From the NCBI RefSeq assembly GCF_000328705.1, contig NC_019673.1, forward strand, positions 434,001-498,000: a stretch of 64,000 bases of DNA, read 5' to 3'. The notes beneath the pieces were generated by a model that ran no database searches, was not told the DNA's origin, and was given only the letters and a program-made list of their open reading frames with translations. How positions within the stretch are numbered: the stretch's first letter is position 1; the number at the start of each line of letters is the position of its first letter. This DNA is from Saccharothrix espanaensis DSM 44229. GTDB taxonomy: Bacteria > Actinomycetota > Actinomycetes > Mycobacteriales > Pseudonocardiaceae. Below, piece by piece: positions 43,605-54,011 of this stretch. The position numbers were made by a program, and so were the translations under genes.

Positions 43605-45842
43605 TTAGTTCGAGCGGGAGTCGGCGTACGCGGCGAGGGCGGCCAGCTGCGCCGGGTCCAGCGACGGGCGCACGGCTCGGCGGGCGGCTGCCAGGTGGTC
43701 GGCGGTGACCTCGGACGCCGACAGCGACTCGCGCATGGCGGTCAGCGCCGCCTCCCGGATCAGCGCCGCGCAGTCCGCCGCCGAGTACCCCTCCAGTTCG
43801 CCGGCCAGGTCGGTCAGGTCGACGTCGGCGGCCAGCGGGGTGTTGCGGGACGACGCGCGCAGGATCTCGGCGCGCGCGTCGGCGTCCGGCGGCGGCACGT
43901 AGACCAGGCGCTCCAGCCGGCCGGGCCGCAGCAGGGCGGGGTCGATCAGCTCGGGCCGGTTGGTCGCGCCGAGCACCACGACGTCGCGCAACGGCTCGAC
44001 GCCGTCGAGCTCGGTCAGCAGCGCGGCCACCACCCGGTCGCCCACCCCGGAGTCCGAGGACTGGCCGCGGCGCGGGGCGAGCGCGTCGACCTCGTCGAGG
44101 AAGACCAGCGCGGGCGCGGCCTCGGCGGCCCGGCGGAACAGTTCGCGGACCGCCCGCTCGGACTCGCCGACGAACTTGTCCATCAGCTCCGCGCCCTTGA
44201 CCGACAGCACGTTCAACCGCCCACTGCCCGCGAGCGCCCGCACCAGGAAGGTCTTGCCGCACCCGGGCGGCCCGTAGAGCAGCAGACCGCGCGGCGGGGC
44301 GACGCCGAGCCGGGCGAACGAGTCGGGGTACTGCAACGGCCACAGCGCGGCCTCGGTGAGGGCCTGCTTGACCTCGGTCATGTCGCCGACGTCGTCCAGC
44401 GTCAGCCCGCCGGTCCGCAGGGTGTCCGATGTGGACATCGAGATCGGCCGCACGGTGTCCAACGCGCCGATCAGGTCTTGTTGTGCCACGTGGGGTTCCG
44501 CTATGTCACGCTGGCGCAGTGCGGAGCGCACGGCGGCCTCCCGGCGCAGGGCGAGCAGGTCGGCGGCGACGAAACCCGGTGTGCGGTCGGCGATCGCGCC
44601 CAAGTCCACATCGGACTCCAGCGGCACGTCCCGCAGCAGCACCCGCAGCAGGTCGGTGCGCACCGCGCCGTCGGGCAGCGGCAGCACCAGTTCCCGGTCG
44701 ACCAGCTCCGGCACGCGCAGCCGGGGGTCGACGGCTTCGGCGTGCGCGCTGGTCACGATCAGCGCGATTCCGGCCTCCACGACCGCCGCGCGCAGCGCGT
44801 CCAGCACGACCGTCGCCACCGGGGGCGGGGAGGTGGCGGGGAGCAGGGCCTCGACGTCGGTGATCAGCAGCACGGCGGGCGCCTCGGTCGCGGCGATGGC
44901 GTCCCCGATGCGCTGCGCGGTCGCGCTCGCCTCCAGCACCGCGATGCTGGGCGCGGCGACCTCCACGACGTGCGCGCCGACGCTGTGCGCCACGGCCCGC
45001 ACCAGGGTCGCCTTGCCGACCCCTTCCGGGCCGCTGACCAGCGCGGCGAGCCGGGGCGCGGCACCGAGCCGGGTGAGCAGCTCGGGGTGGCTGAAGGTCA
45101 GGTCGAGCCACTCGGCGAGCCGCCGGGCGGCGTCCTTCTGACCGACCAGGTCGGCCACCGGGACGGGTTCGGCGACGGTCGTCGGCACGACCGGCGCGGT
45201 CACGGCGGCCGGCGCCGGGACCGGGACCGCGGCACCCGCCGCGCCGGCCAGGGCGACGGCGGTGGACCGGGCCGGCGCGTCACCGGTGCGCGCGCCGTCC
45301 CGCCAGCCGACGACGGTGGACGGCTGCACCGCGACCGGTCCGCCGGCCGGCTCGACCGACGTGATGGTCAGCAGCTCGTTGGTCCAGGTCATGCCGATCG
45401 CGTGGGACAGCTTGCGGCGGGTCACGCTCACGTCGACGCCGGGCGGCGGCGAGAGGTCCTGCGGGAGCAGCGACACCGCGTCGCCGACGGTGAGCACCTT
45501 GCCGGTCAACGCCATCCGCAGCGTCTCGGGCGTGAGCGATGTGCTGGCCAGCCGGGACCCGGCGACGGTGACCGACCGCGCGCCGGTCACGTCGACCGGC
45601 GCGACCACGACCTCCGAGCCCTCGGCGATGCCGAGGTTGGACAGCGTCACGTCGTCCACCAGCACCACGCCGGGCGCGGCGTCGCTCGCCGCGGCCAGCG
45701 CGGAGCTGACCCGCGCGCCGGTCAGCCGCACCGCGTCCCAGGCGCGCAGCCCGAGCGCGTCCAGCACCTCGGGGTGCAGCCGGACGACTCCGCGCCTGGT
45801 GTCGAGGGCGGACGGCGACAGGCGGGCGGTCAGCGTGATCAC
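43605..45842 (-). CDS. CDC48/VCP-like double AAA+ ATPase with a degenerate first ring
   Basis: A 745-residue protein. The N-terminal double-psi barrel domain (about residues 1-165, LSPSALDTRRGVVRLHPEVLDALGL) resembles the Cdc48 N-domain. A Pro/Ala linker follows. D1 has a modified Walker A (SGPEGVGKATL, 270-280) and Walker B TDVE (328-331) in place of hhhhDE, so it is probably impaired. D2 is complete: GPPGCGKT (524-531), LVFLDEVDAL (579-588), and Arg fingers in DPALLRPGRLERLV. It likely unfolds or remodels protein substrates. Next to pssA and psd, as in mycobacteria (Rv0435c). Confidence 0.88.
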   Translation of the reverse strand: MITLTARLSPSALDTRRGVVRLHPEVLDALGLRAWDAVRLTGARVSSALAAASDAAPGVVLVDDVTLSNLGIAEGSEVVVAPVDVTGARSVTVAGSRLASTSLTPETLRMALTGKVLTVGDAVSLLPQDLSPPPGVDVSVTRRKLSHAIGMTWTNELLTITSVEPAGGPVAVQPSTVVGWRDGARTGDAPARSTAVALAGAAGAAVPVPAPAAVTAPVVPTTVAEPVPVADLVGQKDAARRLAEWLDLTFSHPELLTRLGAAPRLAALVSGPEGVGKATLVRAVAHSVGAHVVEVAAPSIAVLEASATAQRIGDAIAATEAPAVLLITDVEALLPATSPPPVATVVLDALRAAVVEAGIALIVTSAHAEAVDPRLRVPELVDRELVLPLPDGAVRTDLLRVLLRDVPLESDVDLGAIADRTPGFVAADLLALRREAAVRSALRQRDIAEPHVAQQDLIGALDTVRPISMSTSDTLRTGGLTLDDVGDMTEVKQALTEAALWPLQYPDSFARLGVAPPRGLLLYGPPGCGKTFLVRALAGSGRLNVLSVKGAELMDKFVGESERAVRELFRRAAEAAPALVFLDEVDALAPRRGQSSDSGVGDRVVAALLTELDGVEPLRDVVVLGATNRPELIDPALLRPGRLERLVYVPPPDADARAEILRASSRNTPLAADVDLTDLAGELEGYSAADCAALIREAALTAMRESLSASEVTADHLAAARRAVRPSLDPAQLAALAAYADSRSN

Positions 45843-45862
45843 ACGGGGAGCCTAGGCCAACA

Positions 45863-45985
45863 CCGGACCTCAGGGCCGGTGCTGCCCGGCGGTGCACGGC
45901 GAGCCTGGGCCGACTCCGGATCTCAGGGCCGATGGTGCCGGTGGAGCAACCGCCGGATCTCAGGGCCGGTGGTGCCGGCGGAGCC
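45863..45985. repeat. Three imperfect copies of a ~30-bp repeat at the pssA 3' end
   Basis: Units beginning CCGGA(C/T)CTCAGGGCCG start at 45863, 45916 and 45953. The second and third share about 30 bp, including TGGTGCCGG(T/C)GGAGC. The last copy contains the pssA stop codon, so it is partly coding. Confidence 0.75.
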
Positions 45986-46931
45986 CGATCTGCCGCCAGC
46001 CGCGCCGCTTGTGCGGGCCGCCCTGGCCGTTGGCCTCGGCCGCGACCTGGGCCGGGTCGACCGCCCGCCGGGGCCGTCGCACCGCGCGCATCGCCGCGCC
46101 CGCGACCCGGCCGCCCAGCGGCTGGCGCAGCCCGAGCCGGCGCGCTGCCACGCCGTGCGCCCGCCTGATCGCCCGCCGGTCGGCGGCCGGGACGGACCAG
46201 GCCTCCGGGTGCTTGGCCAGCCACCGGTAGCGGCGCACCGAGTACGGCAGGTGCCCCAGGTAGACCAGCATCGCGGCGATCAGCGCGACCAGCGGGAAGG
46301 TGAACACGACCGCGGCCAGCAGGCCGACCAGGACCAGCAGCGGCGCGACCGCGCGCGGCGGGACCTTGATCGTCTTGACCGACAGCGTCGGGATGCGGCT
46401 GACCAGGAGGAAGGCGGTGCCGACCGTCCACGCCGCGACCACCCACGGGTCCGACCACCAGCCGGGGCCGCCGACCTGCTCGTCCACGATCAGCGGCAGG
46501 AGCAGCAGCAGGCCGCCGGCCGGGGCGGGCACGCCGACGAAGAACTCCTTGGCGAACGGCGGCTGCTCGACCTCCAGCAGCGTGTTGAACCGGGCCAGCC
46601 GCAGCACCATGCAGATCGCGAAGATGAGGGCCACCACCCAGCCCTCGCGGTAGGGCCCGAACTTCCAGACGTAGATCACCAGGGCGGGCGCGACGCCGAA
46701 GGACACCGCGTCGGCCAGCGAGTCCAGTTCCGCGCCCATCTTGCTGGTGGCGTCGAGGAGCCGGGCCAGCCGGCCGTCGAGGCCGTCGAGGACGGCGGCC
46801 ATCGCGATCGCCGCGATGGCCGCGCCGTAGTAGTGGTTGATGGCGAAGTACACCGACGACAGGCCCGCGGACATCGCGAGCACGGTGATCGCGTTGGGCA
46901 GCAGCCGGACGCCGGGCCCGCTGGGAGCCAC
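45960..46931 (-). CDS. pssA: CDP-diacylglycerol-serine O-phosphatidyltransferase
   Basis: Makes phosphatidylserine in the membrane; 323 residues. The CDP-alcohol phosphotransferase motif is complete: DGLDGRLARLLDATSKMGAE followed by LDSLADAVSFG (about residues 49-79), holding the catalytic aspartates. Multiple hydrophobic helices surround it. The C-terminal ~80 residues are strongly basic and low-complexity, longer than in minimal PssA. The GTG start lies 4 nt after the psd stop, so the order is psd-pssA. Confidence 0.93.
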   Translation of the reverse strand: MAPSGPGVRLLPNAITVLAMSAGLSSVYFAINHYYGAAIAAIAMAAVLDGLDGRLARLLDATSKMGAELDSLADAVSFGVAPALVIYVWKFGPYREGWVVALIFAICMVLRLARFNTLLEVEQPPFAKEFFVGVPAPAGGLLLLLPLIVDEQVGGPGWWSDPWVVAAWTVGTAFLLVSRIPTLSVKTIKVPPRAVAPLLVLVGLLAAVVFTFPLVALIAAMLVYLGHLPYSVRRYRWLAKHPEAWSVPAADRRAIRRAHGVAARRLGLRQPLGGRVAGAAMRAVRRPRRAVDPAQVAAEANGQGGPHKRRGWRQIGLRRHHRP

Positions 46932-46935
46932 CGGG

Positions 46936-47646
46936 TCAGAGCTCCGGGAGTTCGGCGAGCACGGTCTCCCCGCCGATGGTGCGCTGACCGGCCTCCACCA
47001 GCACGCGGCTGCCCTGCGGCACGTAGAGGTCGACCCGCGACCCGAAGCGGATCAGGCCGTAGGTGCGGCCGACCTCGACCTTGTCGCCGTCGGCGACGTG
47101 GCAGACGATGCGGCGGGCCACCAGGCCCGCGATCTGCACCACGACGACGTCGTGGCCCTCGGTGGAGGTCAACCAGACGGTGTTGCGCTCGTTGTCCTCG
47201 CTGGCCTTGTCCAGGTCGGCGGACAGGAACTTGCCCGGCCGGTAGGAGACCTGGCGGACCGCGCCGGACACCGGCAGGCGCTGGACGTGCACGTCGAACA
47301 CGGACAGGAACACGCTGATCCGGGTCATCGGCACGTCGCCGAGGCCGAGCTCGGCCGGCGGGACCGCGTCGACGACGTGCGAGACGGTGCCGTCCGCGGG
47401 CGCGACGGCCAGGTTGGGCCGGGTGGGGGTGGTCCGCACGGGTTCGCGGAAGAACCACGCCACCCACGCGGTCAGCAGCGCGCCCACCACGCCGGCGCGC
47501 CGGGAGAACCGGCGCACCAGGAGGGTCGCGACGGCCGCGCCCGCCACGAACGGGCGGCCCGCGGGGTGCATCGGGGGGACGATCCCCCGAGCGAGGTCGA
47601 TGAAGTGGGAGACGGCACCACTGTTCTTGTCGCGATCGACGGTCAT
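46936..47646 (-). CDS. psd: Phosphatidylserine decarboxylase proenzyme
   Basis: Converts phosphatidylserine to phosphatidylethanolamine; 236 residues. The self-cleavage site is the Gly-Ser of LIRFGSRVDLYVP (Ser203 becomes the pyruvoyl group). Other signatures are WFFREPVRTTP, VAPADGTVSHVVD and RISVFLSVFDVHVQRLPVSG, typical of the short PSD class. GGAAGAG precedes the ATG. It forms an operon with pssA and is likely controlled by the region at 47716-47835. Confidence 0.93.
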   Translation of the reverse strand: MTVDRDKNSGAVSHFIDLARGIVPPMHPAGRPFVAGAAVATLLVRRFSRRAGVVGALLTAWVAWFFREPVRTTPTRPNLAVAPADGTVSHVVDAVPPAELGLGDVPMTRISVFLSVFDVHVQRLPVSGAVRQVSYRPGKFLSADLDKASEDNERNTVWLTSTEGHDVVVVQIAGLVARRIVCHVADGDKVEVGRTYGLIRFGSRVDLYVPQGSRVLVEAGQRTIGGETVLAELPEL

Positions 47647-47715
47647 GGCTCTTCCGGGTCAGGGAAATGCTGGCCGGCCACACGCTACGCCGGCGACCAC
47701 CGGGCCCGTCCGGTA

Positions 47716-47747
47716 TGTCCGTGCGTCCCCCGACGAACGCACGGACA
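47716..47747 (-). terminator. Hairpin between moeA and psd
   Basis: A perfect 11-bp stem (47716-47726 with 47737-47747, arm TGTCCGTGCGT) has a 10-nt loop, 140 nt downstream of the moeA stop and 70 nt upstream of psd. It may end moeA transcripts, or it may lie in the psd leader. Confidence 0.45.
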
Positions 47748-47802
47748 CACCAGGCGGGTGTGCCGGCGAGTGTAATCCAGGTCACATGGGTTATTCAATG
47801 GC

Positions 47803-47835
47803 ACTGAGTGAACTCGCCGTGACTGAGTGTACTCG
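47803..47835. promoter_or_regulatory. Tandem 14-bp operator-like repeats with palindromic cores
   Basis: ACTGAGTGAACTCG (47803-47816) and ACTGAGTGTACTCG (47822-47835) differ at one base and are spaced by 19 bp. Each contains a GAGT-NN-ACTC palindrome. They lie between moeA and psd, so they are most likely regulator sites for psd-pssA. Confidence 0.5.
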
Positions 47836-47886
47836 ATCTCCGCCCGGCCACGCGCAGCGCGCGAATCGGGGGATTGTTGAACGATT

Positions 47887-49095
47887 CTAGTGCAGGAAGC
47901 GGACCAGCACGTCCGCCCCGGCCGCGAGTTCGGTCACGTCCTCGGGCACCTCGATCAGGCAGTCGCTCAGCGCCAGCGCCGACAGCAGGTGCGAGCCGGG
48001 GCCACCGACCGGGGTCACCACCTGGCCGGAGGCCGGGTCGTACCTGCCGCGCCGGAACTGGGTGCGGCCCGCCGGCGACGTCAGCGGCGAGCTGAGCTTC
48101 GCGACCACCGTCGGCCGCTGCACCACCGCGTGCCCCATCGCCGCCCGCAGCGCCGGCCGGATGAACACCTCGAACGACACCTGCGCGCTCACCGGGTTGC
48201 CCGGCAGCGTCGCGACCGCCACCCCCAGGTACCGGCCCGCGCCCTGCGGCCCGCCGGGCTGCATCGCCACCCTGGTGAACTCCACCCCGCGACCGGTGAA
48301 CGCGTCCTTGACCACCTCGTACGCGCCCGCGCTCACCCCGCCCGAGGTCAGCAGCAGGTCGAACGCCGCCAGCCTCGGCTCCACCGCCGCCCGGAACGCC
48401 GCCACGTCGTCCGGCACGAACCGCAGCAGCTCCGCCTCGCCGCCCGCCTCCCGCACGGCCGCCGCGAGCATCACGCCGTTCGACTCGTAGATCTGCCCCG
48501 GCGCCAGCACCTCGCCCGGCCCGACCAGCTCCGACCCGGTCGAGAGCACCAGCACCCTGGGCCGCCGGCGCACCGGCAGCGACCCGAACCCCAGCGCCGC
48601 CGCCAACCCCAGCTGCGCGGGCCCCAGCACCGTCCCGGCGACCAGCACCGTCGTGCCCACCGCGACGTCGTCCGCCGCCCGCCGCACGTTCGCGCCGGCC
48701 GGCACCCCCCGGTCCACCCGCACCGACGACGTCCCGCCGTCGGTCCACTCCACCTGCACCACGGCGTCCGCGCCGGCCGGCAGCGGCGCGCCGGTCATGA
48801 TCCGCTGCGCCGTCCCGGGCTCCAGCGGCGTCGACGCCGCGCGCCCGGCCGGGATGTCGTCGGTCACCGGCAACGCCACCGGAACGGCCGCCACGTCCGC
48901 CGCGCGCACCGCGTAGCCGTCCATCGCGGAGTTGTCGAAGGGCGGCAGCGCGACCGGCGCGACCAGGTCCAGCGCCAGCACCAGCCCCAGGCAGTCCGCC
49001 ACCGGGAGCTCGGCGGTCCCGGTCACCCCGACCAGCTCCGCGATCCGCTCGCGGTGGGCGGCGACCGCGGTCAACGAGTTCGACACGACCACCAT
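47887..49095 (-). CDS. moeA: Molybdopterin molybdenumtransferase (MoeA)
   Basis: Inserts molybdate into adenylated molybdopterin; 402 residues. Family landmarks are LPPFDNSAMDGYAVRAADV (about residues 50-68), RIMTGAPLPAGADAVVQVEW, the MoCF-binding loop VLVLSTGSELVGPGE, LLLTSGGVSAGAYEVVKDAF and VATLPGNPVSAQVSFEVFIRP. The start may be GTG 49095. The position beside psd matches mycobacterial moeA2 (Rv0438c). No other Moco genes are in the window. Confidence 0.93.
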   Translation of the reverse strand: MVVVSNSLTAVAAHRERIAELVGVTGTAELPVADCLGLVLALDLVAPVALPPFDNSAMDGYAVRAADVAAVPVALPVTDDIPAGRAASTPLEPGTAQRIMTGAPLPAGADAVVQVEWTDGGTSSVRVDRGVPAGANVRRAADDVAVGTTVLVAGTVLGPAQLGLAAALGFGSLPVRRRPRVLVLSTGSELVGPGEVLAPGQIYESNGVMLAAAVREAGGEAELLRFVPDDVAAFRAAVEPRLAAFDLLLTSGGVSAGAYEVVKDAFTGRGVEFTRVAMQPGGPQGAGRYLGVAVATLPGNPVSAQVSFEVFIRPALRAAMGHAVVQRPTVVAKLSSPLTSPAGRTQFRRGRYDPASGQVVTPVGGPGSHLLSALALSDCLIEVPEDVTELAAGADVLVRFLH

Positions 49096-49163
49096 CCTGC
49101 CGCCCCCGTGCGAAACTGCTCCGACCGGCCGCCACGCGCGACAGCAGGAGGAGGAACGTTCCG

Positions 49164-49808
49164 GTGCAGGTCCGCACGCGACACACGCCGACCTTCGGAG
49201 TGGCCAGGCTGGTGCTCGCGCCCGCCGAACCGGCCCTCGTCGAACGCTCGTCGCTGTTCGCGACCAGCTACGGCGTCAACCGCGACACCAAGGGCAAGGC
49301 CCCGGGCGTCAAAGCCGCGCTGTGCACGGCCGGCGCGGAAGGCGGGTGGGTGGACGTCGCCCCGCCGCTGCCCGGCGACCTGCACGTGCTCGAACTCGAC
49401 GGCGCGACCGGCTGGTGCGTGGCCCGCAACAGCTGGCTGGCCTCGGCCGGCACGGTCGCCATGGACCCGGCCGCGCCGCCGCTGCGCGCGCTGCACGGCG
49501 GCGACACCGGCTTCCTCACCTACGTCTACGGCACCGGGTCCGTGGTGCTCGCCTGCTACGGCACGCTCGACGTGCTGACCCTCGACGCGGGCGAACTGGT
49601 CACCCTCGACAGCGGGCACGTCGTCGGATTCGCCGACACCCTCCAGTGCCGGTTGCGCGCGCTTTCCCCCGATGTGCCCCAATCGGTCCGCAATGGTGAC
49701 GGCCTGGTCCTCGACTTCGCCGGTCCGGGCCTCGTGCTCACCCGTACGCGCAGTCCGCGAGCACTGGTCAGTTGGTTGCGGGACAACGGATTCAGCGTCC
49801 GCTCATGA
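49164..49808 (+). CDS. AIM24 / TRAP-like beta-sandwich protein
   Basis: A 214-residue protein of the AIM24 (TIGR00266-like) family. Core segments LHVLELDGATGWCVARNSWLAS and GTGSVVLACYGTLDVLTLDAGELVTLDSGHVVGFADTL fit the family, which resembles the trp RNA-binding attenuation protein fold. No signal peptide and no catalytic motif are evident, and the function is unknown. GAGGAGGAA lies before the GTG at 49164. Divergent from moeA, and 80 nt before the cold-shock gene. Confidence 0.8.
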   Translation: MQVRTRHTPTFGVARLVLAPAEPALVERSSLFATSYGVNRDTKGKAPGVKAALCTAGAEGGWVDVAPPLPGDLHVLELDGATGWCVARNSWLASAGTVAMDPAAPPLRALHGGDTGFLTYVYGTGSVVLACYGTLDVLTLDAGELVTLDSGHVVGFADTLQCRLRALSPDVPQSVRNGDGLVLDFAGPGLVLTRTRSPRALVSWLRDNGFSVRS

Positions 49809-49887
49809 CTCCATAAGGAGGTATCGGCGAACCCCCTCGTGCCTCTAGCGTGGCGGTTTGCTCAGGTAATTCTCGAAGGAGGACGTC

Positions 49888-50172
49888 TTGGCTGTCGGCA
49901 CGGTCAAGTGGTTCAACTCGGAGAAGGGGTACGGCTTCATCGCCGCCGACGGCGGGCCCGATGTCTTCGTGCACTACTCGGCGATCCAGATGGAAGGCTT
50001 CCGCACGCTGGCCGAGGGGGACCGCGTGGAGTTCGAGATCCAGGCCGGTCGCGACGGTCGCAGCCAGGCTTCGACGTCCGGAAGGCATCGTGAACTCCGC
50101 CCGGCCCGCCACCAGGCGGGTCGGGCCGTTCCGCCGGACCGCCCGTTCCGGGGCGTTGACCGGTGCTCTTAG
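49888..50172 (+). CDS. CspA-family cold-shock protein with an apparent 3' frameshift
   Basis: RNA chaperone. Both nucleic-acid-binding motifs are intact: [11 protein letters not shown] (RNP1) and DVFVHYSAI (RNP2), after the typical start [11 protein letters not shown]. The TTG start has AAGGAGG 7 nt upstream. The open frame runs 94 codons, about 27 longer than the usual 66-68. After GRDGRSQA the frame turns into Arg/His-rich sequence, while the -1 frame continues FDVRKAS and stops at 50091-50093, giving the canonical length and ending. So one base is probably missing near 50066-50072, as a sequencing error or a real mutation. Confidence 0.85.
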   Translation: MAVGTVKWFNSEKGYGFIAADGGPDVFVHYSAIQMEGFRTLAEGDRVEFEIQAGRDGRSQASTSGRHRELRPARHQAGRAVPPDRPFRGVDRCS

Positions 50173-50219
50173 CCGGAACCCGGCGCACGCCGGGCCGAGC
50201 GGACGTTAGGCTGCCCCGC

Positions 50220-51485
50220 GTGTCGGAGGACCTGAGCGGGCGACGGTTGGGCCACTACCGGATCGACGGGGTGCTCGGCCGCGGTGGCATGAGCGTGACC
50301 TACCGGGCCACGGACGTTCGGCTGGGTCGCAAGGTGGCCCTAAAGGTCATCGGCGAGCACCTGACCGCCGACGCCGAGTTCCGCGAGCGGTTCGTGGACG
50401 AGGCGCGCAACACCTCGGCGATCGACCACGCGAACATCGTGCCGCTGTACGACTTCGACGAGGTCGACGGGCTGCTCTACATCGCCATGCGGCTGGTCGA
50501 CGGCCAGGACCTCGCGGGCCACATCAAGGACGGCCCGATCTCGCCCGCGCGCACCCTGACGCTGCTCGGCCAGGTGGCCGAAGCGCTCGACATGCTGCAC
50601 GGCAAGGGCCTGGTGCACCTGGACGTGAAGCCGGCCAACGTGCTGGTGACCACCAAGGAAGCCTCCCGCGAGCACGTCTACCTGGCCGACTTCGGCCTGA
50701 CCCGGCGCGGCGCGACCGGCCACCGCACCCGGACCGGCGACTTCCTCGGCTCGCCCACCTACGCCGCGCCCGAGCACCTGCGCGGCGAGCCGCTCGACGG
50801 CCGCACCGACCAGTACGCGCTGGCCTGCATGGTGTTCGCCTGCCTGTCCGGCCGGCCGCCGTTCCAGGGCGGCGTCCAGGACGTCATCCAGGGCCACCTG
50901 GCCACCGAGATCCCGACCCTCACGTCCCTGGTGGCGCTGCCGCCGGGCATCGACGACGTGCTGCGCAAGGGCACCTCGAAGGACCCCAACCAGCGGTTCG
51001 GCTCGTGCCAGGAGCTGATGGCGGCGGCCCGCACGGCGCTGGGCGGCGCGGCCACCGTGACCAGCCCGCCGCGCCGGGTCGACGCGCCGGTGTCCGGCCC
51101 GGTGCCGGCCCAGCACGGCCCGCAGACCGGCGGCGTGCCGGCCCAGCAGCCGCCGCGCTACCAGCAGCCGCAGCCCCCGTCCGGCGGGTTCGCCCAGCAG
51201 CCGGGCTTCCTGGCCGACCCGGTCCGGCTGCGCCCGCCCACGCAGGTCGGCGGCGCGTCCGCGTTCACCACCACCGCGAAGTCGCGGCCCGCGTGGGTCA
51301 CGCCGGTGATCGTCGGCGTGGTGGCCATCGTGGCGATCGTCGTCCTGGTGCTGATCCTCACCCCGAAGTCCGAGGAGCCCCGGCCGCCCGCGTCGACCAG
51401 CACCGGCCAGTCCATCGACGTCGGCGGCGAGAGCGGCAGCAAGAAGCCGCTGCCCACCAGCGTGCCGGTCAAGACCTCCCGCTGA
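50220..51485 (+). CDS. Transmembrane Ser/Thr protein kinase (PknB-like, non-RD)
   Basis: A 421-residue kinase. The cytoplasmic domain (about 10-275) has the glycine loop LGRGGMSV, Lys42 (VALKV), catalytic HLDVKPAN (Asp135) and DFGL (Asp157), then GSPTYAAPE. Leu134 replaces the Arg of the HRD motif, so it is of the non-RD type. A Pro/Gln-rich juxtamembrane segment, one helix ([20 protein letters not shown]) and a short extracellular tail of about 35 residues follow; no PASTA domains. TAGGCT lies 7 nt before the GTG at 50220, suggesting a leaderless mRNA. Confidence 0.9.
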   Translation: MSEDLSGRRLGHYRIDGVLGRGGMSVTYRATDVRLGRKVALKVIGEHLTADAEFRERFVDEARNTSAIDHANIVPLYDFDEVDGLLYIAMRLVDGQDLAGHIKDGPISPARTLTLLGQVAEALDMLHGKGLVHLDVKPANVLVTTKEASREHVYLADFGLTRRGATGHRTRTGDFLGSPTYAAPEHLRGEPLDGRTDQYALACMVFACLSGRPPFQGGVQDVIQGHLATEIPTLTSLVALPPGIDDVLRKGTSKDPNQRFGSCQELMAAARTALGGAATVTSPPRRVDAPVSGPVPAQHGPQTGGVPAQQPPRYQQPQPPSGGFAQQPGFLADPVRLRPPTQVGGASAFTTTAKSRPAWVTPVIVGVVAIVAIVVLVLILTPKSEEPRPPASTSTGQSIDVGGESGSKKPLPTSVPVKTSR

Positions 51486-51651
51486 CCCACACGTCCCGCC
51501 GACCCACGTGCCGTTGACCTCGCGCGTCCCGCCGACCGTGCGCCGTTGGCCCGCGCGCCGCTGACCGCGCCCCGCCGACGACGCCCGGTCGGCGACCGCT
51601 CGCCGGCGGTGGCCGGCGCCTGTCGAAAGCCGCCGCGCTGACCTGCGGTTC

Positions 51652-51677
51652 TTGCACTCGCCCGGGTTGAGTGCTAA
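51652..51677. promoter_or_regulatory. CIRCE element 1 (HrcA operator)
   Basis: TTGCACTC, nine spacer bases and GAGTGCTAA match the CIRCE consensus TTAGCACTC-N9-GAGTGCTAA with one change in the left arm. It lies about 190 nt upstream of groEL. Confidence 0.88.
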
Positions 51678-51683
51678 ACACGG

Positions 51684-51714
51684 TGCTGGCACTCGGACCA
51701 CCTGAGTGCCAGCA
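51684..51714. promoter_or_regulatory. CIRCE element 2 (HrcA operator)
   Basis: Perfect 11-bp arms TGCTGGCACTC and GAGTGCCAGCA flank nine bases, only 6 bp after element 1. Tandem CIRCE sites imply tight heat-shock repression by HrcA, which is not encoded in this window. Confidence 0.9.
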
Positions 51715-51844
51715 CGCAGGCTGGGACGGTGAGGCAGGCTCCCCCCGGGGAGCAGGTCGTCCGTCGCGGGCACCGAGCCTGGCCGAGCGCCGTGTTCCGC
51801 TGTGGACGTGCGTGTCCTCAGTGGCCCCATAAGTCGTTACATAG

Positions 51845-53485
<1,641 letters not shown>

Positions 53486-53505
53486 CAGCCGCAGCACCGC
53501 TGTTC

Positions 53506-53543
53506 CCGGAAGGCCCGGTCCGCTCGCGGACCGGGCCTTCCGG
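53506..53543 (+). terminator. groEL terminator
   Basis: A perfect 17-bp stem (53506-53522 with 53527-53543, arm CCGGAAGGCCCGGTCCG) with a CTCG tetraloop starts 20 nt after the groEL stop. One of the strongest hairpins in the window. Confidence 0.9.
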
Positions 53544-54011
53544 TGTTCCCGGGACCTCCCGCAGCCTCCCGGAGCCTCCCGGCAACCCCTCGGGCGGACG
53601 ACGGTCGGGTGCGCCCAGCGCCAGGCCACTGCCCGTCGCAGGCGCAGCCGCCGGCAGGACGGCCCACCGCCGGCAGGACGTGGGCGGCAGTCGGTGGTGG
53701 GGTTGTGGCCCGGATCTTGTGCAGTCTGCGCTGGTGAGTCGGGAGTCTCGCCGGCATCCGCAGGTCGGCGGCGGGGCCGGGGTCCGGGCGACCCGTTCCC
53801 GGTGGCAGCTCGGCGACCCCGTACCCCGGCCGCCACGACGGCGTCACCGCGGTCGTGCTCGACTCGGCGCAGCCGGACGACCCCGCCCCGCACGTCGGAG
53901 CCCGCGGGACCTGGGCGATGCGTCCCGCGCCGGTCGGCCGCGCCGGCGCGCCGCTGGGCAATAGGGCGTCGAGCGCCGCGTGCGGGGTGGAGCGCGGTCC
54001 GGAAAGGGAAC
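53544..54011. other. Gene-free stretch
   Basis: About 470 bp between the groEL terminator and the terminator of the sigma-factor operon. Only compositional Arg/Pro-rich open frames occur, with no start context, motif or homology I recognise. I see no RNA gene. Confidence 0.4.

Noticed and set aside
43599..47318. A 1239-codon plus-strand open frame opposite the ATPase, pssA and psd genes
   Set aside because: The three minus-strand genes have full catalytic motifs; the plus frame is compositional only.
47803..47835. CIRCE element upstream of psd
   Set aside because: The GAGT/ACTC arms are only 2 bp apart, not the N9 spacing of CIRCE, and the TTAGC/GCTAA ends are missing.
53544..54011. Small genes in the groEL downstream gap
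   Set aside because: Only Arg/Pro-rich frames without ribosome-binding sites or recognisable motifs are present.
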